A DNA stretch of 64,000 nucleotides, from the NCBI RefSeq assembly GCF_900120295.1, contig NZ_LT635470.1, positions 248,001-312,000 on the forward strand, given 5' to 3'. The notes beneath the pieces are model-generated. The model had not been told where the DNA came from. It did not search any database and was given only the letters and a program-made list of their open reading frames with translations. Made by a program: the position numbers and the translations under genes. Each line of letters starts with the position of its first letter. Position 1 is the first letter of the stretch. Origin of the DNA: Blautia sp. Marseille-P3201T. GTDB lineage: Bacteria > Bacillota > Clostridia > Lachnospirales > Lachnospiraceae. Shown piece by piece: positions 18,212 through 27,216 of this stretch.

Positions 18212-18880
18212 ATGGATAAATTCAAAGTTCTGGAAATTAAAAAAAGTGTTTTTTCCAGTAATGAGAAGCGTGCTGATGAGCTTCGGAATGAACTAAAGGA
18301 TAAAAAATTGTTTTTATTAAACTTGATGTCCTCTCCGGGTTCAGGAAAGACTACAACTCTTACCAGAACCATTGAAGCTTTAAAAGAGGAAATTCGCATT
18401 GGTGTCATGGAAGCAGATATTGACTCTGATGTAGATGCAAAGACCATATCCGACTTAGGTGTGAAAACCATTCAGCTTCATACAGGCGGTATGTGTCATT
18501 TAGATGCCGGTATGACGGCACAGGGGCTGGAAGGTCTTGAGGCAGATGAACTGGATCTGGCAATTTTAGAAAACGTGGGAAACTTAGTCTGCCCTGCAGA
18601 ATTTGACACCGGAGCAGTAAAAAATGCCATGATTTTAAGTGTGCCGGAAGGTCATGATAAACCACTAAAATATCCTTTGATGTTTTCTGTGTGTGATGTG
18701 GTTTTGATTAATAAAATTGATGTAATTCCATATTTTGACTTTGATATGGAGCAATGTAAAAAGAACATTCTGATGCGTAATCCGAAAGCTAAAATTATTC
18801 CTGTCAGTGCAAAGACAAGGGAAGGAATGCAGCAGTGGATAGATTGGCTTTTAGATGAAGTAAAGCATTGGAAAGAGTAG
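18212..18880 (+). CDS. hypB: Nickel-insertion GTPase HypB
   Basis: A 222-residue SIMIBI-class GTPase that loads nickel together with HypA. The P-loop SPGSGKTT is at 41-48, the switch region at about EADIDSDVD, and the base-recognition motif NKID at 167-170. The inter-domain metal ligands Cys95-His96 (GMCHLDAG) and Cys127 are present. There is no N-terminal histidine-rich stretch, so it cannot store much nickel. It is the first gene of a hypB-flavoprotein-hypA operon. No hypCDEF or [NiFe] hydrogenase gene lies in the window. Confidence 0.94.
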   Translation: MDKFKVLEIKKSVFSSNEKRADELRNELKDKKLFLLNLMSSPGSGKTTTLTRTIEALKEEIRIGVMEADIDSDVDAKTISDLGVKTIQLHTGGMCHLDAGMTAQGLEGLEADELDLAILENVGNLVCPAEFDTGAVKNAMILSVPEGHDKPLKYPLMFSVCDVVLINKIDVIPYFDFDMEQCKKNILMRNPKAKIIPVSAKTREGMQQWIDWLLDEVKHWKE

Positions 18881-18904
18881 AAATAAAGAAAGGGAGAGTC
18901 GCAC

Positions 18905-21610
18905 ATGGCAGAAAAAAGAGAGTTGATTTTAAAGCTGGGGCAGAAAATCACAGACCGTATTGGACATAAGGTTACTGTGGATGATCCGGAATACTGGGGG
19001 CTTGCCTGTATTGTAACAGATGAAATGGCAGAAGTTGCACTGAAGATGAAAGTACGTAAACCTATGACATTTCCTCAGATTTTAAAAGCTACAGGAAAAG
19101 AAGAAAAAGAGCTGGAAAAACTTTTAGAAGAAATGAGTGTTGTAGGACTTCTGGAATATAATTGGGAAAATCCTCAAAAGGAAAAACAGTACATACTCCC
19201 TATGTTTGTTCCGGGCAGTGCAGAATTTACCAATATGAACCGCAAACAGCTGGAAGAACATCCGGAGCTGGGCAGATTTTTTGAGAGAATGTCAAGGCTT
19301 CCATTAGAGAAAGTAACTCCAATGGTGCCGCCTGGAGGGGCAGGGATTGGTATGCATGTTATTCCGGTAGAAAAAGCAATTGAGATGGAAAACCAGTCCA
19401 TTGACATTGAGCATATTTCTCATTGGCTGAAAAAATATGAAGGAAAATATGCGGCAAGTCCATGTTCCTGCAGATTATCAAGGCAGACTTATGAAGAGGG
19501 CTGTGCAGATGATCCGGAAGACTGGTGTATAGCAGTTGGTGATATGGCAGATTATGTAGTAGAAACACAAAAGGGCGGACGATATATTACTTACGAAGAG
19601 GTATTAGATATTTTAAAACGGGCAGAGGACAATGGATTTGTTCATCAGATTACCAATATTGATGGAAAGAATAAAATCTTTGCTATTTGTAACTGTAACG
19701 TAAATGTGTGCTATGCACTGCGTACTTCTCAGTTATTTAATACACCGAATATGTCCAGATCTGCTTATGTTGCCCATGTTAAGACGGAAAATTGTGTTGC
19801 CTGCGGAAGATGTGTGGAATATTGCCCTGCAGGAGCTGTAAAACTGGGACAGAAGCTTTGTACTAAAGACGGACCAATAGAATATCCAAAACATGAGCTT
19901 CCTGATGCAGTGAAATGGGGACCGGAGAAATGGGATGAAAACTATCGAGATAACAATAGAATTAATTGTTATGATACAGGTACGGCTCCTTGTAAAACAG
20001 CATGTCCTGCCCATATTGCAGTACAGGGATATCTGAAAAAAGCAGCGCAGGGGAAATACAGGGAAGCGCTGGCTCTGATTAAGAAAGAAAATCCATTTCC
20101 GGCAGTGTGTGGACACATCTGTAATCGTAGATGTGAAGATGCCTGTACAAGAGGAACCATTGACCAGGCAGTTGCCATTGATGAAGTAAAGAAATTTATT
20201 GCAAAGCAGGACTTAACAGCCGAGAACCGTTATATTCCGCCGATTATTCCACCTACTACAGGCAGATTGTTTGAAGAAAAAATTGCCATTATCGGTGGCG
20301 GCCCGGCAGGACTCAGCTGTGCCTTTTATCTTGCGGAAAAGGGTTACAAACCTACTGTTTTTGAAAAGAATGAAAAACCGGGCGGTATGCTGGTCTATGG
20401 AATTCCTTCTTTTAAACTGGAAAAAGACGTAGTAGAAGCCGAAATTGATGTAATGCGCCAGATGGGCGTGGAAATCAAATGTGGTATTGAAGTAGGAAAA
20501 GATATTACATTGGATGAACTGCGTAAACAGGGATATAAAGCCTTTTATCTTGCAATTGGATGTCAGGGTGGAAGAAAAGCAAATATTCCGGGAGAAGATG
20601 CAGAAGGCGTTATGACTGCTGTAGATTTTCTTCGCACAGTAGGAGAAAATCAGAATTATCAGGTGGAAGGCCGTACGGTAGTCGTAGGAGGCGGAAATGT
20701 GGCTATAGACGTAGCACGAACCAGCAGTCGCTGCGGAGCATCTGAAGTTTCTATGTTTTGTCTGGAAAGCAGAGATGTTATGCCTGCATCAGAAGAAGAA
20801 ATTGCAGAGGCACAGGAAGAGGGCATTACACTGAATTGTGGTTGGGGCCCTAAGGAAATTTTAACACAAAATGGAGAAGTCAAAGGAATTGTGTTTAAAA
20901 AATGTCTTTCTGTATTTGATGAAAAGAAACGTTTTGCTCCTAAATTTGATGAAAATATAACGATGACTGTACCATGTGAAAGAGTATTTTTAAGTATTGG
21001 ACAGAGCATTATTTGGGGCAATTTGTTAGAAGGCTCTAAAGTAGAATTAGGCAGAGGAAATGGTGCGGTAGCAGATAAAGTAACATATCAGACCGCAGAG
21101 CCGGATATTTTTGTAGGCGGCGACGTTTATACAGGACCCAAATTTGCCATTGATGCCATTGCGGCAGGTAAAGAGGGCGCAATTTCCATTCATCGTTTTG
21201 TTCAGCCTCACAGCAGCTTAACAATCGGAAGAAACAGACGTCAGTTTATTGAACTTGACAAGAATAATGTTCAAATAGAAGAATACGATAATTCTTCCCG
21301 TCAGATACCGGGGGTGAAGAAAGATATTGATGCTCATAAATCTTTTAGAGATGCAAAAGAAACTTTTACAGAAGAACAGGTAAGAAAAGAAACTGCACGT
21401 TGCCTGGGCTGTGGAGCTTCGGTAGTAGATGAAAATAAATGTATTGGCTGTGGTGTTTGTACTACAAAATGTGAATTTGACGCTATTCATTTATACAGAG
21501 AGCATCCGGAATGTAGTACCATGCATAAATCAGAGGATAAGATGAAGGTAATTCTTCCTTATGCATTTAAACGCGAGATGAAAATCCGCTTTGGAAAAAA
21601 GGAGAAATAG
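18905..21610 (+). CDS. Large Fe-S flavoprotein: ferredoxin-like N-terminus fused to a GltD-like NAD(P)H oxidoreductase
   Basis: A 901-residue cytoplasmic protein between hypB and hypA. Residues 1-280 form an unrecognised module with a helical N-terminus and several cysteines (CSC at 187-189, and CNCNVNVC at about 262-269). A ferredoxin motif CVACGRCVEYCP follows at about 297-308. Then come a GltD-type N-terminal cluster domain (CKTACPAH, CGHICNRRCEDAC), an FAD fold (IIGGGPAG, about 462-469), an NAD(P) fold (VVGGGNVA, about 593-600) and a C-terminal ferredoxin-like region (CLGCG, CIGCGVCTTKC). It probably moves electrons between NAD(P)H and ferredoxin or an unknown acceptor; no glutamate synthase large subunit is nearby. 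The real reaction is unknown. Confidence 0.85.
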   Translation: MAEKRELILKLGQKITDRIGHKVTVDDPEYWGLACIVTDEMAEVALKMKVRKPMTFPQILKATGKEEKELEKLLEEMSVVGLLEYNWENPQKEKQYILPMFVPGSAEFTNMNRKQLEEHPELGRFFERMSRLPLEKVTPMVPPGGAGIGMHVIPVEKAIEMENQSIDIEHISHWLKKYEGKYAASPCSCRLSRQTYEEGCADDPEDWCIAVGDMADYVVETQKGGRYITYEEVLDILKRAEDNGFVHQITNIDGKNKIFAICNCNVNVCYALRTSQLFNTPNMSRSAYVAHVKTENCVACGRCVEYCPAGAVKLGQKLCTKDGPIEYPKHELPDAVKWGPEKWDENYRDNNRINCYDTGTAPCKTACPAHIAVQGYLKKAAQGKYREALALIKKENPFPAVCGHICNRRCEDACTRGTIDQAVAIDEVKKFIAKQDLTAENRYIPPIIPPTTGRLFEEKIAIIGGGPAGLSCAFYLAEKGYKPTVFEKNEKPGGMLVYGIPSFKLEKDVVEAEIDVMRQMGVEIKCGIEVGKDITLDELRKQGYKAFYLAIGCQGGRKANIPGEDAEGVMTAVDFLRTVGENQNYQVEGRTVVVGGGNVAIDVARTSSRCGASEVSMFCLESRDVMPASEEEIAEAQEEGITLNCGWGPKEILTQNGEVKGIVFKKCLSVFDEKKRFAPKFDENITMTVPCERVFLSIGQSIIWGNLLEGSKVELGRGNGAVADKVTYQTAEPDIFVGGDVYTGPKFAIDAIAAGKEGAISIHRFVQPHSSLTIGRNRRQFIELDKNNVQIEEYDNSSRQIPGVKKDIDAHKSFRDAKETFTEEQVRKETARCLGCGASVVDENKCIGCGVCTTKCEFDAIHLYREHPECSTMHKSEDKMKVILPYAFKREMKIRFGKKEK

Positions 21611-21613
21611 AAG

Positions 21614-21958
21614 ATGCATGAGCTGGGAATTGTTTTTCATATTATTGACAGTTTAAAAGAAGTGGGGGAAGAAAATCATTTACAGCAGATTGCGGGGGTA
21701 ACTCTGGAAATAGGGGAAGTTTCGGGAGTTTTGGAAGACTATCTGCAAAGCTGTTGGCGCTGGGCCTCAGACAGAACAGAACTTTTAAAAGGAGCAGCGC
21801 TTACCGTAGAACAAATTCCGGCAGTGACCTTTTGTGAGGACTGTAAAAAGACTTATTCTACAACAGAATTTGGAAAAACCTGTCCTTATTGTAAAAGTGA
21901 AAACACATATCTTGTGACCGGAAATGAGTTTAATATTAAAGAGATAACTGCCTGCTGA
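21614..21958 (+). CDS. hypA: Nickel-delivery metallochaperone HypA
   Basis: A 114-residue zinc protein. The N-terminal Met-His-Glu supplies the nickel-binding motif, and four zinc-loop cysteines are present in two pairs (Cys74/Cys77, Cys90/Cys93). It starts three bases after the flavoprotein gene, so both belong to the hypB operon. HypA with HypB usually serves [NiFe] hydrogenase; without one here the client may be CO dehydrogenase/acetyl-CoA synthase, lactate racemase or another nickel enzyme. Confidence 0.94.
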   Translation: MHELGIVFHIIDSLKEVGEENHLQQIAGVTLEIGEVSGVLEDYLQSCWRWASDRTELLKGAALTVEQIPAVTFCEDCKKTYSTTEFGKTCPYCKSENTYLVTGNEFNIKEITAC

Positions 21959-21971
21959 AATCGGCAGGCAG
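21948..21971 (+). other. Hairpin spanning the hypA stop codon
   Basis: CTGCCTGC (21948-21955) and GCAGGCAG (21964-21971) form a perfect 8-bp GC-rich stem with no T tract. It could slow transcription or stabilise the upstream message between hypA and the next gene. Confidence 0.6.
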
Positions 21972-21992
21972 AAAGAGAAAGGAAGGGATTTT

Positions 21993-23033
21993 ATGTTATT
22001 TCAGATTTATGGAGATAACACTATATGGCAGATTTTAGGCTGGATTTTAGTATTTGCAGGGCTTATTCTCATGAATGAGCTGGCAAGAAGAAGCAAAACA
22101 GGAGGAATTTTTTGCTTTTTGATTTTACCTGCGGTATTGACCGTATATTTTGTGGCAATTTATGCAGGAGCGGCTATGGGGGCAGATTGGGCACTTCATA
22201 ATCAGACTTATCTTCACATGACAAGCTGGTTCCATTATGCAAAGCTCTATGCGGCAACTGCAGGATGTATCGGCTTTATGATGATTAAATACAAGTGGGG
22301 AATTGGAAAACAGGAATGGTTTAAACTGTTTCCGTTTCTCATTGTGGCAATTAACATTTTAATTGCAGTAGTCAGTGATTTTGAGTCCGGTGTCAGAGGT
22401 ATGATGGCAATGGCAGAATACGGAGACCGTTGGTGGTTGTCATCTGAAAACGTATGGCTGTATGGCGGCTGGTGGAACTGGGTAAACGGTATTTCCGGTT
22501 TAATCAATATTTTCTGTATGACAGGATGGCTGGGAATTTATGTTTCCAAGGATAAAAAAGATATGCTGTGGCCGGATATGACATGGTGCTTTATTCTGGC
22601 TTATGATTTATGGAACTTTGAATATACTTATAACAATCTGCCTACACACGCATGGTACTGCGGACTGGCGCTTCTCTTAGCACCGACAGTTGCCAATGCC
22701 CTTTGGAATAAAGGCGGCTGGATACAGAACAGAGCAAACACTCTGGCTTTATGGTGTATGTTTGCACAGGTATTTCCATTGTTTCAGGATGCCAGCAGAT
22801 TTACCACCATACCGGTGCTGTATGCAGATGGATTTATGGACGCTGCCACAAGACCATCCGCAGCAAATCCCACAATGCAGGGTGTGGTAGCAGTTATTGC
22901 ACTGATTGCTAATATTGCATGTATGGCAATGATTATCAAACGTGCAAAACAGCAGAAGAAAAATCCATATACACATGAGATTTTCACAGACCAGAAAGAC
23001 TTTAAGCTGGCTATGGAAAGAGCAGAGAGATAA
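21993..23033 (+). CDS. Multi-pass membrane protein, possibly DUF5692 family
   Basis: A 346-residue integral membrane protein with about nine hydrophobic segments and many tryptophans and aromatic residues in its loops (WWLSSENVWLYGGWWNWVNG). AAGGAAGG precedes the start. From memory it resembles the DUF5692 membrane family, but no function is established. It lies 34 bases behind hypA in the same direction and before a strong terminator, so it is probably the last gene of the hypB operon. A role in nickel uptake or anchoring the flavoprotein would be guesswork. Confidence 0.7.
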   Translation: MLFQIYGDNTIWQILGWILVFAGLILMNELARRSKTGGIFCFLILPAVLTVYFVAIYAGAAMGADWALHNQTYLHMTSWFHYAKLYAATAGCIGFMMIKYKWGIGKQEWFKLFPFLIVAINILIAVVSDFESGVRGMMAMAEYGDRWWLSSENVWLYGGWWNWVNGISGLINIFCMTGWLGIYVSKDKKDMLWPDMTWCFILAYDLWNFEYTYNNLPTHAWYCGLALLLAPTVANALWNKGGWIQNRANTLALWCMFAQVFPLFQDASRFTTIPVLYADGFMDAATRPSAANPTMQGVVAVIALIANIACMAMIIKRAKQQKKNPYTHEIFTDQKDFKLAMERAER

Positions 23034-23041
23034 AAAAGAAA

Positions 23042-23098
23042 AACTGTTGTATGAGCAGTTATTGATAGTTCAATAGCTGTTCTATACAGCAGTTTTTT
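23042..23098 (+). terminator. Very strong rho-independent terminator of the hypB operon
   Basis: A nearly continuous stem of about 24 bp (23042-23065 with 23070-23094, a few G-U pairs and one bulge) with a 4-base TAGT loop and six Ts (23093-23098). Confidence 0.93.
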
Positions 23099-23099
23099 G

Positions 23100-23128
23100 T
23101 TGTAGTCAATATAAGTAACTGATATAAT
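23100..23128 (+). promoter_or_regulatory. Candidate promoter for the 23163 gene
   Basis: TATAAT at 23123-23128 with a weak -35 TTGTAG at 23100-23105 and a 17-base spacer, directly behind the terminator T run. Confidence 0.45.
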
Positions 23129-23162
23129 ACAGATAAAGATTTGAATAGAAAAAGGGGATATT

Positions 23163-23798
23163 ATGATAATTTGGGTTGTATTTTTTCTGATTGTTTTGTG
23201 GGTGAATTTACCATCAATTATACAAAAGCAGCTTGCTGATAAATTCGCAAACGGAGATTATCGTTCAAGTGATTGTCCAATTAAAATGATAGAATGGTTT
23301 AGACTTTATCCGTTAAAAAAATGTATATTAGTTTTTTTATGGCTGCTTAGTCTTTACCCATCTGTAAGAGGCTGTATATTAGTATGGGTGAAAAATGAAA
23401 AAGAGTTTCTTGAGGTTGCATTGTTTTTTATTTCCATCACTGTTTTAACCGCATATCCCATTTGGAGATACGTCAGAAGACCGTATCATTGTGCAATTAT
23501 TTTAAATCGTTTTTTTTCTAAAGACGAACTGGAAAACAAATTAAGAAATGAAAGGTTTGAAAGAGTAAAATTTGAAAGTCCTGCTTTGCGGAGGGAGTAT
23601 ATGTTTGTAAGCAGAAATTGGTTGGTTATAAACGGAATACTTTACGAGAAACGATACATGAAGAATTTTCAATACATATATTCAGGAAAAGCACGTGGCG
23701 TATGGATTACCTATTATAATGATAAAGGCTTAGCGCTTCCTTTTTCACGCATAGGAGACAGAGGGGGAGAAATTGAAAGAACAATGGATATTATTTAG
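23163..23798 (+). CDS. Hypothetical membrane protein
   Basis: A 211-residue protein I do not recognise. Three hydrophobic segments are visible (about residues 1-17, 45-70 and 80-103), followed by a soluble C-terminal half rich in Arg, Tyr and Phe. AAAGGGGA precedes the ATG. It is monocistronic, between the hypB operon terminator and the convergent GntR gene. Its codon use looks AT-richer than its neighbours, which may mean a less conserved gene. Confidence 0.6.
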   Translation: MIIWVVFFLIVLWVNLPSIIQKQLADKFANGDYRSSDCPIKMIEWFRLYPLKKCILVFLWLLSLYPSVRGCILVWVKNEKEFLEVALFFISITVLTAYPIWRYVRRPYHCAIILNRFFSKDELENKLRNERFERVKFESPALRREYMFVSRNWLVINGILYEKRYMKNFQYIYSGKARGVWITYYNDKGLALPFSRIGDRGGEIERTMDII

Positions 23799-23918
23799 AT
23801 ACTATGTCAAAAGTACATTATAGTATATAAAAATATATCCGAATGTTCGAAATCTGAAACTGACAGAAATGAAAGATATATTTCAAAAATCAAATATATT
23901 GAAAACAATACAAAATAA

Positions 23919-24626
23919 TCAGTCAAAATAAATCTGTGTATCTCCATCAATACATTGCTTCAGAGAATGCTCAATCCAATCTACTGCTCCCTGTGTATCT
24001 CGGTTTTTTATATAAGTCCACATGGTGTAATTGCGGTTGTACAGTGTTTCTATACCATAGAGTTCACAAAAACGTTCCCACATAGTAAAGATAGGGGCAT
24101 GGAAGGATTGGAAAATCAGTGGTATTAAAGTGTTTTTGGAGGACAGGGCAAATTCGTGCTGAAAAGCAAAAGCAGCCTCAATAGCTTTCTGGACATTTGT
24201 AGTATTTTGAATTGCATCTACTTTTTCGAAAAGAATTTGAATTTCCTCATCTGTGATTATGGGAATGCTCAGTCTGGCAATTAGAGTGTCAAGAGCAATA
24301 CGTACTTCTAAAATGGAGCGGATTTCTTCCCTGCGAATACGTCCTCCATTATACTTCATAATAGCAACTAAAGTTTCTACTGTGCCCTTTCTGCGATAGT
24401 CTGCTACAAAAGTTCCACTTCGCGGTTTGACAATTAAGAACCCCTTTTTTTCTAATTCTGCAATTCCGCTGTTTACTACAGCACGGCTGACCTGCATCAT
24501 TTGGGCAAGCTGTCGTTCAGGAGGAAGTTTTTCGCCGATTTTCAGCTTTCCTGACAAAATCATATTTTCTAATTGGTCTACAAAAAGTTCCCGAAGAGAA
24601 GGGGAACTGATTTTCTCAAATTCCAT
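23919..24626 (-). CDS. GntR-family transcriptional regulator, FadR-like
   Basis: A 235-residue DNA-binding protein. The N-terminal winged helix has GEKLPPERQLAQMMQVSRAVVNSGIAELEKKG-like features typical of GntR (helix-turn-helix at about residues 30-65), followed by a helical C-terminal ligand domain of the FCD kind. It is divergent from lysC. Its effector is unknown. The two TGGT-N3-ACCA palindromes upstream of hypB have the form FadR-subfamily proteins bind, so this is a candidate regulator of that operon; no such palindrome is seen at its own or the lysC promoter. Confidence 0.87.
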   Translation of the reverse strand: MEFEKISSPSLRELFVDQLENMILSGKLKIGEKLPPERQLAQMMQVSRAVVNSGIAELEKKGFLIVKPRSGTFVADYRRKGTVETLVAIMKYNGGRIRREEIRSILEVRIALDTLIARLSIPIITDEEIQILFEKVDAIQNTTNVQKAIEAAFAFQHEFALSSKNTLIPLIFQSFHAPIFTMWERFCELYGIETLYNRNYTMWTYIKNRDTQGAVDWIEHSLKQCIDGDTQIYFD

Positions 24627-24658
24627 AATATTTCTCCAAAACAGTAAAATTTGAATTT

Positions 24659-24687
24659 ATTATATTGCGAAATAAAAGAAACTGCAA
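24659..24687 (-). promoter_or_regulatory. GntR gene promoter
   Basis: On the minus strand, TTGCAG (24687-24682), 17 bases, TATAAT (24664-24659). It is divergent from and close to the lysC promoter. Confidence 0.65.
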
Positions 24688-24705
24688 GAGCTTTCTTATT
24701 TTTAA

Positions 24706-24734
24706 TTGACCGCAGTGAAATGGTATAGTATTAT
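24706..24734 (+). promoter_or_regulatory. lysC promoter
   Basis: TTGACC (24706-24711), 17 bases, TATTAT (24729-24734). The leader is only about 50 bases and contains a 6-bp hairpin (AACAGC 24759-24764, GCTGTT 24772-24777) beside the ribosome site; it is too short for a lysine riboswitch. Confidence 0.75.
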
Positions 24735-24792
24735 ATAGTTGTTTTACAATTTAGAAAAAACAGCGGGATAAGCTGTTGAGCAGGAGGAAACC

Positions 24793-26010
24793 ATGTTAAT
24801 TGTTAAGAAGTTTGGAGGAACCTCTGTTGCCGATAAGGAGCGCATTTTTAATGTGGCAAAACGGTGTATTGAGGACTATGAAAAAGGAAATGATGTTGTG
24901 GTTGTTTTGTCTGCGATGGGGAAATATACGGATGAATTGATTGAAAAAGCTCATGATATCAATCCTAATCCACCTAAGCGGGAAATGGATATGTTATTTA
25001 CTATTGGTGAGCAGATGTCTGTATCCCTTATGGCAATGGCAATGGCACAGTTGGGAGTGAGAGCTGTTTCCTTAAATGCTTTTCAAGTACCTATGCATAC
25101 AACCAGCAGTTATGGAAATGCAAGGTTAAAGAAAATCGACACAGAGAGAATTAAAAGAGAACTGGAAGACCGAAAAATTGTAATTGTAACAGGCTTTCAG
25201 GGTGTAAATAAATATGATGATTATACAACGCTGGGCAGAGGCGGTTCTGATACCACAGCAGTAGCTTTGGCAGCAGTTCTTCATGCAGATGCCTGTGAAA
25301 TTTATACAGATGTAGATGGTGTTTACACAGCAGATCCTCGTCTTGTACCAACAGCGAAAAAGTTAAAAGCAATTACTTATGATGAAATGCTGGATTTGGC
25401 TACATTGGGAGCAGGAGTGTTACATAATCGCTCTGTAGAAATGGCAAAAAAATATGGCGTACGCCTTGTAGTACGTTCAAGTTTAAATAACTCAGAAGGA
25501 ACAGTGGTAAAGGAGGTTGTAAATAAAGTGGAAAGAATGATTATCAGCGGGGTTGCATTAGATAAAAATGCAGATAGAATTTCAGTAATCGGTATTCAGG
25601 ATATGCCGGGAAGTGCATTTAAACTTTTCAACACATTGGCAAAGAAAAATATTAATGTAGATATTATTATCCAGTCAGTAGGAAGGGATGGAACAAAAGA
25701 TATTTCCTTTACAGTTTCCCATGAAAATCTGGAAGAAGCTATTGCACTTTTAGAAGAGAAGAAAGAAGCATTGGGCTTTGAGAAAGTAGAGTATAACTGC
25801 GATGTTGCCAAGCTTTCTATTGTAGGAGCAGGTATGATGTCTAATCCGGGTGTTGCAGCAAAAATGTTTGAATGTCTGTATAATCAGGATGTAAATATTA
25901 ACATGATTGCCACTTCAGAAATCAGAATTACAGTTTTAGTAGCACAGAAGGACGCAGTGGCAGCTATGAATGCAGTTCATGATGCATTTGGTTTATCTGA
26001 GAGAAACTAA
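24793..26010 (+). CDS. lysC: Aspartate kinase
   Basis: A 405-residue enzyme phosphorylating aspartate, the entry to lysine, threonine and methionine synthesis. The amino-acid kinase domain begins with VKKFGGTSVAD and contains GRGGSDTTAVALAA. Two C-terminal ACT domains follow (about 265-400; SVIGIQDMPGSAFKLF and LSIVGAGMMSNPGVAAKMF), the site of feedback inhibition. GCAGGAGG precedes the ATG. It is monofunctional, with no homoserine dehydrogenase part, and stands alone rather than in an asd/dap operon. Confidence 0.95.
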   Translation: MLIVKKFGGTSVADKERIFNVAKRCIEDYEKGNDVVVVLSAMGKYTDELIEKAHDINPNPPKREMDMLFTIGEQMSVSLMAMAMAQLGVRAVSLNAFQVPMHTTSSYGNARLKKIDTERIKRELEDRKIVIVTGFQGVNKYDDYTTLGRGGSDTTAVALAAVLHADACEIYTDVDGVYTADPRLVPTAKKLKAITYDEMLDLATLGAGVLHNRSVEMAKKYGVRLVVRSSLNNSEGTVVKEVVNKVERMIISGVALDKNADRISVIGIQDMPGSAFKLFNTLAKKNINVDIIIQSVGRDGTKDISFTVSHENLEEAIALLEEKKEALGFEKVEYNCDVAKLSIVGAGMMSNPGVAAKMFECLYNQDVNINMIATSEIRITVLVAQKDAVAAMNAVHDAFGLSERN

Positions 26011-26071
26011 TAAAAGCAGGATGGTATAGCGTCTCCTGAGTTAAGCGTTTGGAAAAGGAAGATAGATAAAT

Positions 26072-27088
26072 ATGGATGCCAAAGAAAGAAAGCGGCTGCT
26101 TCGAAAAAGAGCAGTGAGAAGGCAATTAGGGATGATAGCAGCAGTCCTTTTCGTTATAGGACTCAGTATCTATTTTGTGTCCTGCATTACATCTGCAAGA
26201 GCAGAGGCGAAGGAAGAAAAAGCAAAAAAGGAAGCCCAGATTGCCAAAGAAGAAGCAAAAGAGGCAGCCGTTAAAGTGCGCCAGAAAGAGCACGAAAAGG
26301 AAGCAAAAGAGCGAGAAGAATTAATGAAAAATCTCCAGAAGGAAACGGAAAAAATGGTAAGCGGATTTGCGGGAGACTGGAGTGTATATATTCAGGAAAT
26401 GGATTATGGAAATGAAATTTTGTTAAATAATGAACCCATGTATCCGGCGAGTTTAGTAAAGCTGTTTGTTATGGCTGCTACTTATGAAAATCTGGATGAG
26501 GTTATGGAAACTCAGACAGAGTACTACGGAAGTACAAAGAAAGCTTGGAAAGAAACAAAGAAGCTTTTAGAGGAAATGATAGAGGTTTCCGATAATGAAG
26601 CATATAATGAGCTGATAAAAGTTCAATCTTCTGATCGAAGCTTTGTAGAAGGAGCTGCTAAAATTAATGAATATCTGGAAGAAAATGGATATGAGGATAC
26701 AGGAATACATACTACGTTACATCCGGCATACTCTAAGTCTGAAAAAGACGGTAAAGGAGATAATGTAACTACGGTAAAAGACTGTGGAAAGCTTTTAGAG
26801 AAAATCTATACGGGAAATTGTGTCAGTCATGAAAAATCAGGAAGTATGCTGCATTTATTGCTAAACCAGGAAAATACTATCAAAATCCCTCAGGGACTGC
26901 CAGATGGAACAAAGGTTGCCAATAAAACAGGAGAAACTTCTGAGGTACAGCATGATGCAGCAATCGTATATGGAGATAGCACAGATTTTATTTTATGTAT
27001 TATGACAAAAGATACCAATGGAGCGGAAGAAGTATATGGAGATATCCATGAACTTACGGAAATGGTATATGGTACTTTAAATCCATGA
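26072..27088 (+). CDS. Membrane-anchored serine hydrolase with beta-lactamase fold
   Basis: A 338-residue protein with a basic N-terminus, one transmembrane helix (about 18-38), a Lys/Glu/Ala-rich coiled coil (about 42-95) and an extracytoplasmic class-A-like domain. The triad motifs are present: Ser127-x-x-Lys130 (SLVK), Ser173-Asp174-Asn175 and Lys285-Thr286-Gly287. I do not find a clear class A omega-loop ExxLN between SDN and KTG, so it is more likely a wall-related penicillin-binding-like hydrolase than a true beta-lactamase. It follows lysC by 61 bases and ends at its own terminator. Confidence 0.82.
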   Translation: MDAKERKRLLRKRAVRRQLGMIAAVLFVIGLSIYFVSCITSARAEAKEEKAKKEAQIAKEEAKEAAVKVRQKEHEKEAKEREELMKNLQKETEKMVSGFAGDWSVYIQEMDYGNEILLNNEPMYPASLVKLFVMAATYENLDEVMETQTEYYGSTKKAWKETKKLLEEMIEVSDNEAYNELIKVQSSDRSFVEGAAKINEYLEENGYEDTGIHTTLHPAYSKSEKDGKGDNVTTVKDCGKLLEKIYTGNCVSHEKSGSMLHLLLNQENTIKIPQGLPDGTKVANKTGETSEVQHDAAIVYGDSTDFILCIMTKDTNGAEEVYGDIHELTEMVYGTLNP

Positions 27089-27089
27089 G

Positions 27090-27138
27090 AATAAGAGCTG
27101 TTGTGTCAGGAAAATCCTTGATACAGCAGCTCTTATTT
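27090..27138 (+). terminator. Rho-independent terminator
   Basis: Long arms around AATAAGAGCTG (27090-27100) and CAGCTCTTATT (27127-27137), extended inward by TGTGTC with GATACA to about 21 bp with G-U pairs and one bulge, around an AAAAT loop. The tail (TTATTT) is only moderately T-rich. Confidence 0.85.
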
Positions 27139-27216
27139 ATGTGTCAGGAAATAGATTTTTTATAGAGAATTTTAGGATAAACTGGGAGTAAAAATAATTA
27201 AGGAAGGAGTAAAAAG

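Noticed and set aside
24735-24792. Lysine riboswitch upstream of lysC
   Set aside because: The leader is only about 50 bases with one 6-bp hairpin, far too short for an L-box.
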